Source: JAFDVL01 sp043736395
Lineage (GTDB): Bacteria > Acidobacteriota > Blastocatellia > RBC074
Reading direction: 5' to 3'
Assembly (NCBI GenBank): GCA_043736395.1
Contig: JAYTCQ010000183.1
Coordinates: 1-9,705, forward strand
Length of the DNA: 9,705 nt
Every line of letters begins with the position of its first letter. Position 1 is the first letter of the stretch. Made by a program: the position numbers and the translations under genes. The notes under the pieces are model-generated. The model was not told the DNA's origin. It ran no database searches and was given only the letters and a program-made list of their open reading frames with translations. Positions 1 to 5,628 of the stretch are shown in pieces.

Positions 1-99
1 GGAACGCCCGCATCCTGCGGGCGAAACCTAATGGAGTTAACGAACTGCGAAAAAATATTCCCCTTATGTGAGGATTCGCCCGCAGGATGCGGGCGTTCC
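1..99. repeat. Left REP pair (BIME-like) upstream of RAYT
   Basis: Two GC-rich palindromes face each other. Each is a perfect 8-bp hairpin, CGCCCGCA/TGCGGGCG, with a 3-nt loop: 5-23 (loop TCC) and 77-95 (loop GGA). Arms 1-25 and 75-99 are exact reverse complements over 25 bp; with one mismatch the match extends to 1-29 and 71-99. The unit could therefore fold as one long hairpin or as two small ones. The spacer (26-74) is AT-richer and contains CGAACTGCGAA at 41-51, also seen in another repeat cluster at 4274-4289. The left edge is cut by the window start. The pair sits about 37 nt upstream of a RAYT start codon, the usual arrangement of REP elements with their transposase. Confidence 0.9.
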
Positions 100-135
100 C
101 AGTGAAGAACCCAGTAAAGACCCAAATATAAAATT

Positions 136-765
136 ATGCCCTTCGACCCAAAACATAAAACTTGGTTATCAAAAAAAGACGCTATCCGTATGGGCCATAA
201 AGGCTGGCATTCACGTGGCTATCTCCCTCATTTCAGTGACAAGCTAACTACGCAATCTGTTACATTTCGACTCTTCGATTCAATGCCTCAGGAAGTGCTT
301 AAACAATGGGAATTGGAATTGCAGCACTTACCAAAAGGCAGTCTTGAAATCGAAAAACAAAAACGCATCGAAGAATATCTTGATCGTAGCTATGGATGCT
401 GCTATTTAAAAGAACCAGCGATCGCTTCCAAAGTGCAGGAAGCATTATTACATTTTGATCATGACCGTTACGCCTTGCATGCTTGGGTCATTATGCCGAA
501 TCATGTCCACACTTTATTTTCTCCACGCAACGGATGGGAGTGGGGAAACATTTTGCATTCGTGGAGAAGTTACACGGCCAATGAATGTAATAAAATTTTA
601 GGCAGAAGCGGAACATTTTGGATGAGAGACCCACATGATCGGTACATCCGCGATGAACAACATTACACGAATGCAATGTCGTATATTGAAAATAACCCCG
701 TCAAAGCTGGCTTATGCGCTACGCGGCAGGATTGGCGGTGGAGCAGCGCCCAATGGGAGCGCTAA
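136..765 (+). CDS. REP-associated tyrosine transposase (RAYT, Y1_Tnp / HUH family)
   Basis: Single-strand DNA transposase of the Y1 HUH family, expected to nick and move REP palindromes. The 209-residue protein has the HUH metal-binding motif MPNHVH (residues 120-125, H123 and H125). The motif YIENNPVKAGL follows, in which Y183 matches the position of the catalytic tyrosine of E. coli TnpA-REP. The N-terminal WLSKKDAIRMGHKGWHSRGY and VTFRLFDSMP segments resemble a RAYT subgroup with an extended N-terminus. No frameshift or stop interrupts it and all key residues are present, so it may be active. The start is ATG; no good Shine-Dalgarno is visible, so expression may be low. It is bracketed by REP pairs at 1-99 and 767-870. 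Its last codons (QWER, stop) contain TGGGAGCGC, which recurs at the start of the downstream REP. Family assignment is firm; which REP sequence it recognises is inferred from proximity. Confidence 0.93.
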   Translation: MPFDPKHKTWLSKKDAIRMGHKGWHSRGYLPHFSDKLTTQSVTFRLFDSMPQEVLKQWELELQHLPKGSLEIEKQKRIEEYLDRSYGCCYLKEPAIASKVQEALLHFDHDRYALHAWVIMPNHVHTLFSPRNGWEWGNILHSWRSYTANECNKILGRSGTFWMRDPHDRYIRDEQHYTNAMSYIENNPVKAGLCATRQDWRWSSAQWER

Positions 766-766
766 T

Positions 767-870
767 ACTGGGAGCGCCCGCATCCTGCGGGCGAGCCTTG
801 GCGAGCAAATCCCTGCGATGAAAACTTAACCTTGTGTGAGGCTCGCCCGCAGGATGCGGGCGCTCCCAGT
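767..870. repeat. Right REP pair (BIME-like) downstream of RAYT
   Basis: The same architecture as the left pair: hairpins CGCCCGCA/TGCGGGCG at 775-793 (loop TCC) and 844-862 (loop GGA), facing each other. Arms 767-798 and 839-870 are exact reverse complements over 32 bp. It starts 2 nt after the RAYT stop codon, so it probably also forms the 3' end of that transcript. It differs from the left pair just outside the hairpins (GGAGCGCCC instead of GGAACGCCC; GCGAG instead of GCGAA), and each difference is mirrored in both arms. The spacer ends in TGTGAGG, as does the left spacer. A partial REP end, GCGTTCCCAGT, follows at 873-883. Confidence 0.9.
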
Positions 871-909
871 AAGCGTTCCCAGTAAACAATTTTTTCAGGA
901 GTCCAAACA

Positions 910-1851
910 ATGAAATCTACCTTTTTTACTTTAGTTTTTTTACTTTTCACTTTTTCAGCTCTCGCCCAACCCGTCGGCTACGCCGATAAAATTCTTGGGC
1001 GGTGGGATGTCACCGTCACTGCCGCTGACGGTTCGACATTTCCTTCGTGGTTTGAAATTCAGCATCGTAAGGAAACAGAAATTATGGCGCGGGTCGTTGG
1101 ACATTTTGGTTCAATGCGCTACGCCCCTGAAGCTTCTTTCAAGGACGGCGAACTCACCATCAAAGTTCCCAAGCAATACGAACGCGGTCCTGATGTGCTT
1201 GTCTTTGCGGGCAAATTGGAAGGCGAAAGATTGTCGGGAACCGTGCAGGATGAAGCGGGCAAGACAGTCAATTGGACTGCGGTCAAAGCGCCTGATATGC
1301 GCCGTGCGACGAAGCCTGTCTGGGGCAAATCTGTCGAGCTTTTTAATGGCAAAGATTTAAGCGGATGGAAGCCGCGCACCAATGCGCATCCAAATTGCTG
1401 GTCAGTCGAAGGTGGTTTGCTGACGAATAAAACTCCCTGTTCCGACCTGATCAGCGAACAAAAATTTACCGACTTCAAATTGCATGCTGAATTTCAAAAT
1501 GTAAAAGGCGGCAACAGCGGGATCTATTTGCGAGGACGTCACGAAGTGCAAATCAATGATGCTCTCGGGCAAACAGCTGATCCTTTGCGGATGGGCAGTG
1601 TGTACGGTTTTCTCAAGCCGAACGCGAATGCCACGAAGGCTCCCGGCGAGTGGCAATCATTTGACATCACGTTAATCGGGCGACGCGTGACGGTTGTCTT
1701 GAACGGTCAAACAATTATTGAGAATGAAGAAATTCCCGGCATTACCGGTGGCGCGCTGGACAGCAATGAAGGTGAAGCTGGGCCGATTATGATTCAGGGT
1801 GATCACACGAAAGTGGCTTTCAGGAAAGTAACGATCACGCCAGCGAAATAA
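910..1851 (+). CDS. Secreted DUF1080 (3-keto-disaccharide hydrolase-like) protein
   Basis: Exported protein of 313 residues. A signal peptide spans residues 1-19 (K2, hydrophobic run TFFTLVFLLFTFSALA, likely cut after ALA before Q20). Residues 25-128 form a beta-rich N-terminal domain opening with ILGRWDVTVTAADG, like small lipocalin-type modules that precede DUF1080 in some proteins. Residues 140-311 are the DUF1080 / PF06439 domain: SVELFNGKDLSGW, then GNSGIYLRGRHEVQINDA (201-218), EWQSFDITLIGRRVTVVLNG (247-266) and GPIMIQGDHTKVAFRKV (291-307). Some members of this family cleave 3-keto-glycosides; many are uncharacterised concanavalin-like glycan proteins, so the substrate here is unknown. 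The start is supported by AGGAG at 897-901, 8 nt before the ATG. The upstream REP pair lies within 40 nt of the start, so the promoter is either in the REP region or read-through. No partner oxidoreductase is adjacent on this strand. Confidence 0.85.
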   Translation: MKSTFFTLVFLLFTFSALAQPVGYADKILGRWDVTVTAADGSTFPSWFEIQHRKETEIMARVVGHFGSMRYAPEASFKDGELTIKVPKQYERGPDVLVFAGKLEGERLSGTVQDEAGKTVNWTAVKAPDMRRATKPVWGKSVELFNGKDLSGWKPRTNAHPNCWSVEGGLLTNKTPCSDLISEQKFTDFKLHAEFQNVKGGNSGIYLRGRHEVQINDALGQTADPLRMGSVYGFLKPNANATKAPGEWQSFDITLIGRRVTVVLNGQTIIENEEIPGITGGALDSNEGEAGPIMIQGDHTKVAFRKVTITPAK

Positions 1852-1863
1852 AAAATACAAAGG

Positions 1864-1930
1864 GATCAGAGGAAGAAAGGAAAAGGGAATATTTCAAGAA
1901 GAAAATCCCCTGCCCCTTTTTTCTCTGGTC
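1864..1930. terminator. Imperfect hairpin between convergent genes, possible bidirectional terminator
   Basis: The segment between the convergent DUF1080 gene and the DUF1508 gene folds onto itself. Positions 1864-1877 pair with 1917-1930 (14 consecutive pairs including three G-T/U wobbles). A partly mismatched section follows, then GGG 1885-1887 pairs with CCC 1907-1909. One arm is purine-rich and the other carries CCCCTTTTTT, giving a T run on the plus strand; the minus strand has an A/T-rich flank. Position and shape suit a terminator serving both genes. No free-energy calculation was done. Confidence 0.45.
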
Positions 1931-1940
1931 TCTGGATTTA

Positions 1941-2279
1941 TTAATATCCCGTCTCATCAACGAAGCTGGCATCCGGCGCATTATTCCTCACCGATTTAAT
2001 ACCATTTTCCATTCCTGAATCAGACGTATACATTTCGCTTTTGCCGATGTAGCTGCCAGCTGCCCCTTTCAGCGAAAAGAACGGCTCATTCGCCCTTGAA
2101 GTACGTCGTTCAAATTGCGCATCATTTTTGGCACTGTTTCGAACGTCTGCGACTCCGGCATTGGCTTCAGCTTTGGACTTATAAAACTCACTCGTCAAAA
2201 TAACTTCACCATTCCCGGCTTTCAAATTGACTACGAGATGCCCATTATTTGTTTTCGTCATGACAAATTTTCCTGCCAT
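1941..2279 (-). CDS. YegP-like DUF1508 protein (two tandem repeats)
   Basis: Small 112-residue protein made of two DUF1508 repeats: KFVMTKTNNGHLVVNLKAGN continuing through GEVILTSEFYKSKAEANAGV (about residues 4-58), then PFFSLKGAAGSYIGKSEMY continuing through GMENGIKSVRNNAPDA (about 65-105). The family (E. coli YegP) is a small beta-rich fold of unknown role, often a single repeat or a pair like this. The ATG at 2279 is chosen because AAGGAG (complement of 2285-2290) sits 5 nt upstream and because homology begins right after it. An in-frame TTG at 2384 would add 35 residues that do not look like the family. The gene lies 101 nt after the sensor kinase on the same strand and may be co-transcribed or have its own promoter. 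No catalytic residues are recognised. Confidence 0.85.
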   Translation of the reverse strand: MAGKFVMTKTNNGHLVVNLKAGNGEVILTSEFYKSKAEANAGVADVRNSAKNDAQFERRTSRANEPFFSLKGAAGSYIGKSEMYTSDSGMENGIKSVRNNAPDASFVDETGY

Positions 2280-2284
2280 AAATT

Positions 2285-2290
2285 CTCCTT
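2285..2290 (-). promoter_or_regulatory. Shine-Dalgarno AAGGAG deciding the DUF1508 start
   Basis: On the minus strand AAGGAG lies 5 nt before the ATG at 2279. It is the strongest ribosome-binding site in the minus-strand run and rules in favour of the short form over a TTG start that overlaps the kinase stop codon. Confidence 0.75.
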
Positions 2291-2320
2291 TTCCAAGTTG
2301 TAGTTTTTGTGTTAGAAGCG

Positions 2321-2369
2321 AAAAAACTGCTTCACGTTTTGAAACCGATAAAGACAGCTTAAAAGCAGT
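2321..2369 (-). terminator. Weak possible terminator after the sensor kinase
   Basis: Read on the minus strand, ACTGCTT (complement of 2363-2369) is followed 30 nt later by AAGCAGT (complement of 2326-2332) and then six T residues. A 7-bp stem with a 30-nt loop is short for an intrinsic terminator, so this is tentative. If real, it would separate the kinase transcript from the DUF1508 gene. Confidence 0.22.
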
Positions 2370-2380
2370 ACGCAGAATAA

Positions 2381-4171
2381 TCAAGCGGCTGGTAATTGAA
2401 TTCTAAAACGCGTTCCCTGGGCGATTTCTAATTCGACTTCAATCGCGCCACCGTGCATTTGCACAGCGCGGAACGCCTGCGCCAGCCCAATGCCGCTGCC
2501 TTTGGGCTTAGTCGTAAAATATAAATTGAAGATTTTTTCTCGTAGCGCGTCAGGAATTCCCCCGCCCGTGTCACCAATTGTAATTTCTATCTGATTGCCA
2601 ATTTGCTCGGAACTCAGCGTCAAAGTCCCGCCATCAGGCATCGCCTGACAGGCATTGATGACAATGTTGAGTAAGCCTTGCTTGAGCAAATCCAGATCAG
2701 CTTCAATTTTCAAATCATCTTTGGAATGTTTCATTTCCAGCTTAATTGGATGCTCTGCATTGATTGGAGCCAGCAACGCAACTTCGTCCAGTAAAGTTTT
2801 GACTGAATATTTTCGCGTTTGCATCGTGACCGGACGCGTAAAATCAAGGAAGGTTTGTACAACACGATTCAGGCGATTGACTTCAGAAGTTAGCACTTCG
2901 ACGTGATTTCCGGGATCGCGTCCGGCTTCGATTTTCGTGCGAAGCAATTCCAAATGCAGCACCATTGCGTGTAGCGGATTTTTCACTTCGTGTGCCACGC
3001 CAGCAGTGATACGGCTGAGCGCGGCGATCCTCGTAGCGTAATCCAATTGCGATTCCAATCGCTTCAATGATTCAAAATCTCGCAGTGTCAACATCGCTCC
3101 CGCCATCTTTCCCTGCTCTTCAAAAACCTGCACGGTCGCGAGTAATTTTTGCGGTGGATGGTCGGCAGATTCGAGCGTCAAAGTCTCTTCACGCGCCTGG
3201 CCGGAATTAAATGCCCGCATAATCAAAAGCGCGACGGGATGCGTCTCGTCAAGGACTTCGCTGAGGATTTCACCCCGCAGTTGCCCGCTGCCATTCAGTT
3301 TTGACTTTCCATTTAGCAACAATGCTTCCGCCTGCGGGCTGGACATCATGACGCGCTGCTCTTTATCGAGTAACAGCATTCGATCCGGCAAATTATTGAC
3401 GACCTGTCGCATTTGATCGCGCATCGCTTCAACCTCGGTACGGTTGCCAGCAAAGCGCCGTCCCAGCTCACGCAACCGTTCCGCAGCGCTTTGCAAATCC
3501 TGCCCTGTAGCTTCGTGCGACTGGTTTTCACTTTCGCGCTCAAGCAAATCAATGATGCCAAAGAATTCCTGGAGCGGATGAAAAATTACACTTGATAATA
3601 ATAAAGCGGTGAGCAGGCTGAGCAGGATTATGACCAACGCGACGATCAGCGATAAACGTAAGGAAGAAACAATATCGTTCAATAAATTAAAGGCTGTCAC
3701 GCCCAATACAAATTTCCCAAAGGGTTGATTATTGACGTTGAGCGGAGTCGCTATTTCGTAAATATTTCGATTTTGACGAAGTTCATACCACTGGCGGATC
3801 CAGCTTTTACTCGAAAGTTTTTCGATGGGAACATTGTTGACAGAGCTTCTAAACTGTTGCGGATCATATTCAGTTATAATTTTTTGATCAGCATTGATAA
3901 TAGCGAGGTAAGAGAAAAATCCACCATTGGCGGCTAACCAGGATTTAATTTGCGGATCATCACGAATCGCTTCCTGTGCGGCTTTTTGAGGATTATTCGT
4001 GATTGCCTCTTGCGCCAAAGTGAAGACGCTGGACGCGATCATATTACCTGCCGCCACCTTGGAAGCCAGATGAGCAGACATCAGTCGCGCATTCACGAAA
4101 TACGTCAACACTACGACAATAAAGACAATCAAACTAAAAATGACTGTCAGGTAACGAGCGCGTACAGACAT
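2381..4171 (-). CDS. Membrane sensor histidine kinase, NtrB/AtoS-like, with PAS domain
   Basis: Two-component sensor kinase of 596 residues. Transmembrane segments lie at about 8-27 and 171-196 and enclose an extracytoplasmic domain of roughly 140 residues (Cache-like by size and position). A linker and short coiled-coil (about 200-255) leads to a PAS domain (about 256-365: VVNNLPDRMLLLDKEQRVMM and following). The HisKA dimerisation domain has H-box RITAGVAHEVKNPLHAM with phospho-acceptor H394. The HATPase_c domain has N-box LLNIVINACQAM (N502, N506), G1 DTGGGIPD (534-541), F-box YFTTKPK and G2 GSGIGLAQAF. All kinase motifs are intact. The AHEVKNPL signature with PAS and no receiver places it near NtrB/AtoS-type kinases that drive sigma-54 regulators, but no response regulator is in the window, so it is an orphan here. 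The ATG has no clear Shine-Dalgarno, and direct TTCGCAG repeats begin 8 nt upstream. The ligand is unknown. Confidence 0.9.
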   Translation of the reverse strand: MSVRARYLTVIFSLIVFIVVVLTYFVNARLMSAHLASKVAAGNMIASSVFTLAQEAITNNPQKAAQEAIRDDPQIKSWLAANGGFFSYLAIINADQKIITEYDPQQFRSSVNNVPIEKLSSKSWIRQWYELRQNRNIYEIATPLNVNNQPFGKFVLGVTAFNLLNDIVSSLRLSLIVALVIILLSLLTALLLSSVIFHPLQEFFGIIDLLERESENQSHEATGQDLQSAAERLRELGRRFAGNRTEVEAMRDQMRQVVNNLPDRMLLLDKEQRVMMSSPQAEALLLNGKSKLNGSGQLRGEILSEVLDETHPVALLIMRAFNSGQAREETLTLESADHPPQKLLATVQVFEEQGKMAGAMLTLRDFESLKRLESQLDYATRIAALSRITAGVAHEVKNPLHAMVLHLELLRTKIEAGRDPGNHVEVLTSEVNRLNRVVQTFLDFTRPVTMQTRKYSVKTLLDEVALLAPINAEHPIKLEMKHSKDDLKIEADLDLLKQGLLNIVINACQAMPDGGTLTLSSEQIGNQIEITIGDTGGGIPDALREKIFNLYFTTKPKGSGIGLAQAFRAVQMHGGAIEVELEIAQGTRFRIQLPAA

Positions 4172-4178
4172 AAGAATA

Positions 4179-4289
4179 GTTCGCAGTGCGGAAAGCTCGC
4201 AGTTAATACAGTTCGCAGCTTTTAGTTCGCGGTTCGCAGTAAATACAGCTTGAAGTTATTGGGAACTTCTTCTCTGCGAACTGCGAACT
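4179..4289. repeat. TTCGCAG repeat cluster with 16-bp inverted repeat upstream of the sensor kinase
   Basis: The 120-nt gap between the cupin stop and the kinase start is almost filled by copies of an octamer. GTTCGCAG occurs at 4179-4186, 4211-4218 and 4232-4239, and GCTCGCAG at 4195-4202; the first three copies are exactly 16 nt apart. Reversed copies CTGCGAAC lie at 4274-4281 and 4281-4288. Arms 4224-4239 and 4274-4289 form a 16-bp inverted repeat with one mismatch that can be a G-U pair. The cluster could be an operator, a transcript-end hairpin for the cupin gene, or a member of a dispersed repeat family; a related CGAACTGCGAA lies at 41-51. Confidence 0.75.
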
Positions 4290-4291
4290 TT

Positions 4292-4642
4292 TCATTCTCT
4301 CCCGAAGTCATCCTGCAATCTGACTATATCATCTTCGCCAAAATAGGTTCCGCGCTGAACTTCGATAAAGACCATTGTCTCAGAGCTGGGATTTTCAATG
4401 CGGTGCGCAGTGCCTTGCGGAATGTCTACGGCTTGCCCTGCGGTTAATAAAATGTCAGTGCCGTCCAGCGTGACGTTAGCGACACCTGCCACGATATACC
4501 AATGCTCGGCACGTTTGGCATGCATCTGATAGCTGAGCCGCTTCCCGGCATACACTTCAATCCGTTTGACTTTATAAGTTTCCGCTTCATCCAGCACTGT
4601 AAAAGTGCCCCACGGACGTTCATCATATTTTGGAGAATTCAT
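4292..4642 (-). CDS. Stand-alone type II mannose-6-phosphate isomerase-like cupin
   Basis: A 116-residue single-domain cupin matching the C-terminal isomerase domain (PF01050) of bifunctional ManC/AlgA proteins without the nucleotidyltransferase half. Family signatures are ERPWGTF (8-14), KRIEVYAGKRLSYQMHAKR (26-44), EHWYIVAGVA (46-55), GQAVDIPQGTAHRIEN (69-84) and EVQRGTYFGEDDIVRLQDDF (94-113). Likely metal ligands are Q39, H41, E46 and H80. The type II enzyme interconverts fructose-6-phosphate and mannose-6-phosphate for GDP-mannose and glycan synthesis. Small free-standing cupins of this type are common but mostly unproven as isomerases. The gene starts 81 nt after the SDR stop on the same strand, separated by a heptamer inverted repeat. 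The ATG has no recognisable Shine-Dalgarno. Mannose isomerase activity is inferred. Confidence 0.85.
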   Translation of the reverse strand: MNSPKYDERPWGTFTVLDEAETYKVKRIEVYAGKRLSYQMHAKRAEHWYIVAGVANVTLDGTDILLTAGQAVDIPQGTAHRIENPSSETMVFIEVQRGTYFGEDDIVRLQDDFGRE

Positions 4643-4649
4643 ATAAAAA

Positions 4650-4724
4650 GTAATGAGTAGAAAGTGATGAGTAATGAGTGATGAGTGGCTTTAAACTCAT
4701 CACTCATTACTCATCACTCGTTAC
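4650..4724. repeat. Heptamer-based inverted repeat between SDR and cupin genes
   Basis: The left half consists of heptamers GTAATGA (4650-4656), GTGATGA (4664-4670), GTAATGA (4671-4677) and GTGATGA (4678-4684). The right half carries complements TCATCAC (4697-4703), TCATTAC (4704-4710), TCATCAC (4711-4717) and a degenerate TCGTTAC (4718-4724). Arms 4663-4686 and 4695-4718 are perfect 24-bp inverted repeats around an 8-nt centre, GGCTTTAA. The last heptamer runs into the SDR stop codon. It fills the whole gap between the two genes and would form a very stable hairpin in the transcript. It resembles the short tandemly repeated heptanucleotides known from cyanobacteria in style, not in sequence. 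Confidence 0.88.
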
Positions 4725-5503
4725 TAAACTATGGTCATCCCACCGTCCACCACAATCGTTTGTCCGGTGATGTAGCTTGAGGCTTCGGCAGCTAGAAATA
4801 CGGCGACACCTTTCAATTCGCCTTCTTTGCCGACGCGTTTCATTGGGTTATTGGCTTCCAATTTTCCGGCGATATTTTCCAGCGATTTTTCAGTCATCCG
4901 CGAAGGAAAAAATCCCGGCGCAATTCCGTTCACACGAATATTATGCTGCGCCCATTTCGCTGCGAGTTCGCGCGTCAAGGCGATCAAACCGCCCTTCGCT
5001 GCGACGTATGCCGACAGATGATGATCTAATTCCGGCATCGTCGAAATCATCCCCAGCACTGAAGCAATATTTATTATGCAACCGGATTTCTGCTTGATCA
5101 TTTCTTTGCCAGCCGCCTGTGAAAATAGAAAGGCGGCGGTCAAATCAATGTCCATCACCATTTGCCAGCGGTCTAACGGCATCTCTTCGGCGGGCTGGCT
5201 CCAGGTAACGCCGGCGTTGTTGACGAGGATGTCAATCTTTCCGTACGTCGCAATCGTCCGCGCCACCGCCGCCGGAGCGACTTCAGGATTTGATACATCA
5301 CACACCGCGCCTTCCGCCTGAAACCCGCGTTGCTTCAAGGCATCCACCGCCGCGCTCAGCCATTGTTCACGCCGCGCAAGCAACATCAATGAGGCCCCGG
5401 CTTCGGCTAAGCCTTCCGCCATTTCCAGTCCCAAGCCGCGTGAACCACCCGTCACCAACGCGACTTTTCCAGTCAGGTCAAATAATTGTTTCAATTCAGG
5501 CAC
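4724..5503 (-). CDS. Short-chain dehydrogenase/reductase, gluconate 5-dehydrogenase-like
   Basis: NAD(P)-dependent classical SDR of 259 residues, the usual length. The Rossmann motif TGGSRGLG spans 18-25. LLARR (41-45) follows beta-2, where a basic residue suggests NADP(H). CDV (68-70) is the adenine-binding acidic motif, then NNAG (95-98). The active site is S148 with Y166-VAA-K170; PG at 196-197 and the C-terminal TGQTIVVDGG complete the fold. Closest groups are gluconate 5-dehydrogenase / 2-deoxy-gluconate dehydrogenase and FabG-like reductases; substrate cannot be settled by eye. The position usually occupied by the fourth tetrad residue, Asn (consensus NLT), is Asp in MDIDLTAAF (D120). 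The start is GTG with AAGGAG (complement of 5514-5519) 10 nt upstream. It heads the minus-strand run and is divergent from the enoyl-CoA hydratase gene. Its stop overlaps a heptamer repeat. Confidence 0.88.
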   Translation of the reverse strand: MPELKQLFDLTGKVALVTGGSRGLGLEMAEGLAEAGASLMLLARREQWLSAAVDALKQRGFQAEGAVCDVSNPEVAPAAVARTIATYGKIDILVNNAGVTWSQPAEEMPLDRWQMVMDIDLTAAFLFSQAAGKEMIKQKSGCIINIASVLGMISTMPELDHHLSAYVAAKGGLIALTRELAAKWAQHNIRVNGIAPGFFPSRMTEKSLENIAGKLEANNPMKRVGKEGELKGVAVFLAAEASSYITGQTIVVDGGMTIV

Positions 5504-5554
5504 GATGCGAATTCTCCTTAAAGTGTATTACTGACAGAGTCAATGACTAACTTG

Positions 5555-5583
5555 ATTGTAAAACGATTAACGCTAAGCGACAA
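5555..5583 (-). promoter_or_regulatory. Candidate sigma-70 promoter for the SDR gene
   Basis: On the minus strand TTGTCG (complement of 5578-5583) and TACAAT (complement of 5555-5560) are separated by exactly 17 nt. The -10 box matches TATAAT at five of six positions and the -35 box matches TTGACA at four of six. The -10 box is about 50 nt upstream of the SDR start. It lies in the 125-nt divergent spacer 5504-5628, where no comparably good plus-strand promoter was seen. Confidence 0.4.
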
Positions 5584-5616
5584 TGTGCGACGAATTTGGA
5601 TTAATTTCAACTCTTG

Positions 5617-5622
5617 AAAGGA
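5617..5622 (+). promoter_or_regulatory. Shine-Dalgarno AAAGGA deciding the enoyl-CoA hydratase start
   Basis: AAAGGA sits 6 nt before the ATG at 5629. An in-frame TTG at 5614 would overlap this site and add only five residues, so the ATG is preferred. Confidence 0.7.
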
Positions 5623-5628
5623 AATAAC

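Noticed and set aside
1119..1478. Minus-strand open frame inside the DUF1080 gene
   Set aside because: It is a shadow of a gene with clear domains, signal peptide and ribosome-binding site on the plus strand.
1941..2384. Longer DUF1508 protein starting at the TTG at 2384, overlapping the kinase stop
   Set aside because: The extra 35 residues show no family resemblance and a strong AAGGAG precedes the internal ATG at 2279.
4179..4240. Regular TTCGCAG repeats as a small CRISPR array
   Set aside because: Repeats are only 8 nt with 8-nt gaps, include inverted copies, and no cas gene is present.
5571..5579. CGCTAAGCG palindrome as an operator in the divergent spacer
   Set aside because: Arms are only 4 bp; expected by chance and not repeated.
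5614..5628. TTG start for the enoyl-CoA hydratase
   Set aside because: It would place the Shine-Dalgarno inside the coding sequence; ATG 5629 has correct spacing.
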